Source: Anniella stebbinsi (taxonomy: Eukaryota; Chordata; Lepidosauria; Squamata; Anniellidae). Taken from it: a stretch of DNA of 64,000 nucleotides. Numbering within the stretch: the first letter of the stretch is position 1; every line of letters begins with the position of its first letter. This document shows positions 62,061 to 64,000 of the stretch, one piece after another. Position numbers and translations under genes: made by a program. The stretch lies in contig JARDYH010000002.1 of assembly GCA_029215795.1 (NCBI GenBank), positions 201,617,810-201,681,809 on the forward strand, given 5' to 3'. Under the pieces are notes generated by a model that searched no databases, was not told the DNA's origin, and worked only from the letters and a program-made list of their open reading frames with translations.

Positions 62061-63054
62061 GATGCAAAAAAGGGCAGGGTCATTCTACTTAAAAGACATT
62101 AAAGATGGGGGTATATGCAATTCCCAGGAAAGGACATTTGAAAGATGTGAGGCCTTCACAGTCATGGCTCTGTCCCTGATAGCTTATGAAAGCCAGGATA
62201 ACACTCGATGAATCTGCTGAAATGTTATCTAACCCACGAAAGCTTATGCCAAAATAAATCGTAAATCTTTGAGATGCCACAAGACCCTTTCTCATTTTCG
62301 CTGCAACAGGCTAACACAGGTACTCCTCTGGAAAATATAAACATGAGTTGAACCAAGTGCTTGTGGGAGGGAGAGAGGGAGGGAGGTGTTGTTGTGTTCA
62401 ACACTCAGCTGGATTCCAGATGTGCAGAAATGGATGAATGAGAAATATGTGTACCTTTCAGTGAACCTTAGATAATGATTTTGTTCACATGGAGGGCAAG
62501 AGACAAGGCATCATAAGCCATTTATTTGCAGCTGTTTTCTCTTCCTTAGCTAATAACACTGCAAACATCAAGGACCTACTCCTATATATCATCTATCTCC
62601 CAAGCACAGGTGTTTTTTTGGAAAAAAAATAGATTTCATACATCCCTGTTCATGTGCTATAGAGGATATTGTAAATGGAGAACCAGGAACAAATCTTAAG
62701 AGGAAGATAACAAGTAAGAAATAGATTTAGAGGAGATTTGTCTTTAAAATTGGAAACACCTGGGACCCATTTTTCATATTTCTGGCACTTTAAATTACCA
62801 GGAGGGAAGCCAATCTTCTAAATGCAGATACAAAGAAGACAACACACGTGGCACTATTGACATCTCTGCCAAAATCCCCATAAATTTCAGATGATTCAGA
62901 GTGTTGGCCACTGAATGCTGAGCCCTGTCTATTCACGAAGACGGAATTCTAAACCATCCCAAATTACTCCTCTTGGATGAAAATATAAAGTAACAATGGG
63001 ATTGACTGGAGGAGTTGGAAGATTGCAATGTATCGCACTCGTTGCTTCTCTCAC
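62061..63054. other. No recognisable element
   Basis: About 1 kb. A segment at 62200-62330 (CTAACCCACGAAAGCTTATG CC, GTAAATCTTTGAGATGCCAC AAGACCC, CAACAGGCTAACACAGGTAC) resembles a common reptile/mammal repeat of the 'CACGAAAGCTTATGCCAAAATAAA' type, probably a DNA-transposon or retroelement end. I am not sure which. Confidence 0.4.
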
Positions 63055-63190
63055 AGAGGTAGGAAACCTGTGGCCCTCCAAATGATGCTGGATTCCAACT
63101 CATATCATCATTCACAATTGACCATGCTAGCTAGGGCTTATGGGGATTGGAGTCCAACAGCATCTAGAGAGCTACCGTTTTCCAACCCCT
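63055..63190. mobile_element. ACTCCCAT-type palindromic MITE, diverged full copy
   Basis: AGAGGTAGGAAACCTGTGGC CCTCC to GTTTTCCAACCCCTG, with GGATTCCAACTC / GATTGGAGTCCAA mirrored around CCATGCTAGCTAGGGC. Confidence 0.75.
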
Positions 63191-63254
63191 GCACTTGTGG
63201 CTGGAAGATTAGTGGGGACGTACAATAATTCATCGTGATGGGGAGACAATGCCC

Positions 63255-63360
63255 ATGTCTACATGATAGATTTTTCCTGGGGTATCCCTGGGTCGTCCCT
63301 GTGTGTCCAAATTATGCACAGAGCAGGTAGGGATTCCATCGATGAGCAGATAAGGCACTG
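63255..63360. mobile_element. TTCTACACCA-type element, left part
   Basis: CCATGTCTACATGATAGATT, TCCTGGGGTATCCCTGGGTC and GTCCCTGTGTGTCCAAATTA match the left part of 26814-27336 and 32549-33026. Confidence 0.55.
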
Positions 63361-63612
63361 AAAGGCACCTGACAATCTGCAATACACAAAAGGAACAGGT
63401 TTTTCACAATCCGTACATCCCTGCCAATGACCTAGTGTAAAATGTGTGTGTTGTCAAACCAATTAGAAACAGTGGCCACAGTGCCATTAGATTTAATATA
63501 TATTTAAGTGGGAAATTCAACACTGTCACAGTTGATTTCTAAAGAGATAACTTCTCTAAAATGAGGGAACTGCGGAAAACGATGCTGAAAGGGGGAGTCA
63601 AGAGGACTGAGG

Positions 63613-64000
63613 CCCTTTCTACACCACAGGGGTGTAGCGAACCCAGCATGAACTATCCCAGAAGTAGCCACCTCCAGGATCAGCATGCTCAAACCACATC
63701 ATGGGCACGACGTCCCGGGTCATCGGACGTCGTGCCCAGCATTTTGTTTGTTTTTCGACCGGGAAGAGCGCTCCTGCACTCCAACGCAAAAATAAGTTTT
63801 TTAAAAATGGGTATGATCAGGGGGGCCTCCCCCCACCATTCTGAGGATGGCGGACTTGGCTCCCACCTCCCTTGATGGCCACGGAGCCCCGTGGTGTGGC
63901 TTCATGGCCATCGGTGCTGCCGTGCATACTTGTGAGGAAGCGCAGCAGCTCTGGGGCAGGCAGCCACATTCTTCCACGGTCCCAGGGTGTTCCCGGGACC
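63613..64000. mobile_element. TTCTACACCA-type element, runs off the window
   Basis: GGCCCTTTCTACACCACAGG G is the clearest terminus of the family. Inside is a 13-bp-arm hairpin GGGCACGACGTCC / GGACGTCGTGCCC near 63704-63738, then CCATCGGTGCTGCCGTGCAT as in 26960-27040 reversed. GC-rich. The other end lies beyond 64000. Confidence 0.75.

Noticed and set aside
1..64000. CRISPR array, operon, prophage or bacterial defence system
   Set aside because: Repeat content is vertebrate; no regularly spaced repeats, no bacterial-type gene organisation.

Overview
The window reads as intergenic or deep-intronic DNA of a vertebrate, most likely a squamate reptile. The base for this is repeat content: a Bov-B/RTE-type LINE 3' end; many CR1/L2-type LINE tails with the 'AACCGCCCAGAGAGCTTC' motif followed by (TAA)n or (TAAA)n; a tRNA-Ala-like SINE; a second tRNA-derived SINE with an 'ACTCAGCCATGAAGCTCACT' core; and dense short palindromic DNA transposons. 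The species cannot be named from this. No protein-coding gene, exon chain, functional tRNA, rRNA or other host RNA gene could be supported on either strand. The open frames are short, lack family signatures, or fall in repeats. The only recognisable peptides are decayed C-terminal ends of LINE reverse-transcriptase ORFs ('LWNSLP' region).

Layout. 1-6.3 kb: a TAGGGTGGCC hAT-like element carrying a CA repeat, a minus-strand CR1/L3-type LINE fragment, a composite AT-rich element with a LINE inside, and three more LINE 3' ends including Bov-B. 8.3-13.1 kb: four copies of a hAT-like element that is a palindrome of palindromes (320 bp when intact), a solo LTR with a perfect target-site duplication (TSD), and a three-level transposon nest. 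14-24 kb: LINE tails, a Harbinger-like palindrome, SINE fragments, microsatellites and a LINE interrupted by a hAT-like insertion. 24-37 kb: more Harbinger-like, hAT-like and TACACCA-type elements, with a TE-poor AT-rich block at 26.1-26.75 kb. 37-47 kb: LINE tails, a second solo LTR, a palindromic cluster, a nested pair of hAT-like elements and an odd 49-bp-arm hairpin bounded by a 15-bp direct repeat. 47-64 kb: a third solo LTR, several Harbinger-like copies, the last intact 320-bp hAT-like copy, and TACACCA elements running off the end.

There are no genes working together here. The interest lies in the transposons. Many elements can be delimited to the base by their target duplications: 8 bp (hAT-like), 5 bp (LTR), 3 bp (Harbinger-like candidates), 15 bp (hairpin). 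Nested insertions give a relative order: CR1/L3 is older than the L2-like LINE, which is older than the 320-bp hAT-like element. All family assignments are from memory of repeat classes and visible termini; no database was searched.
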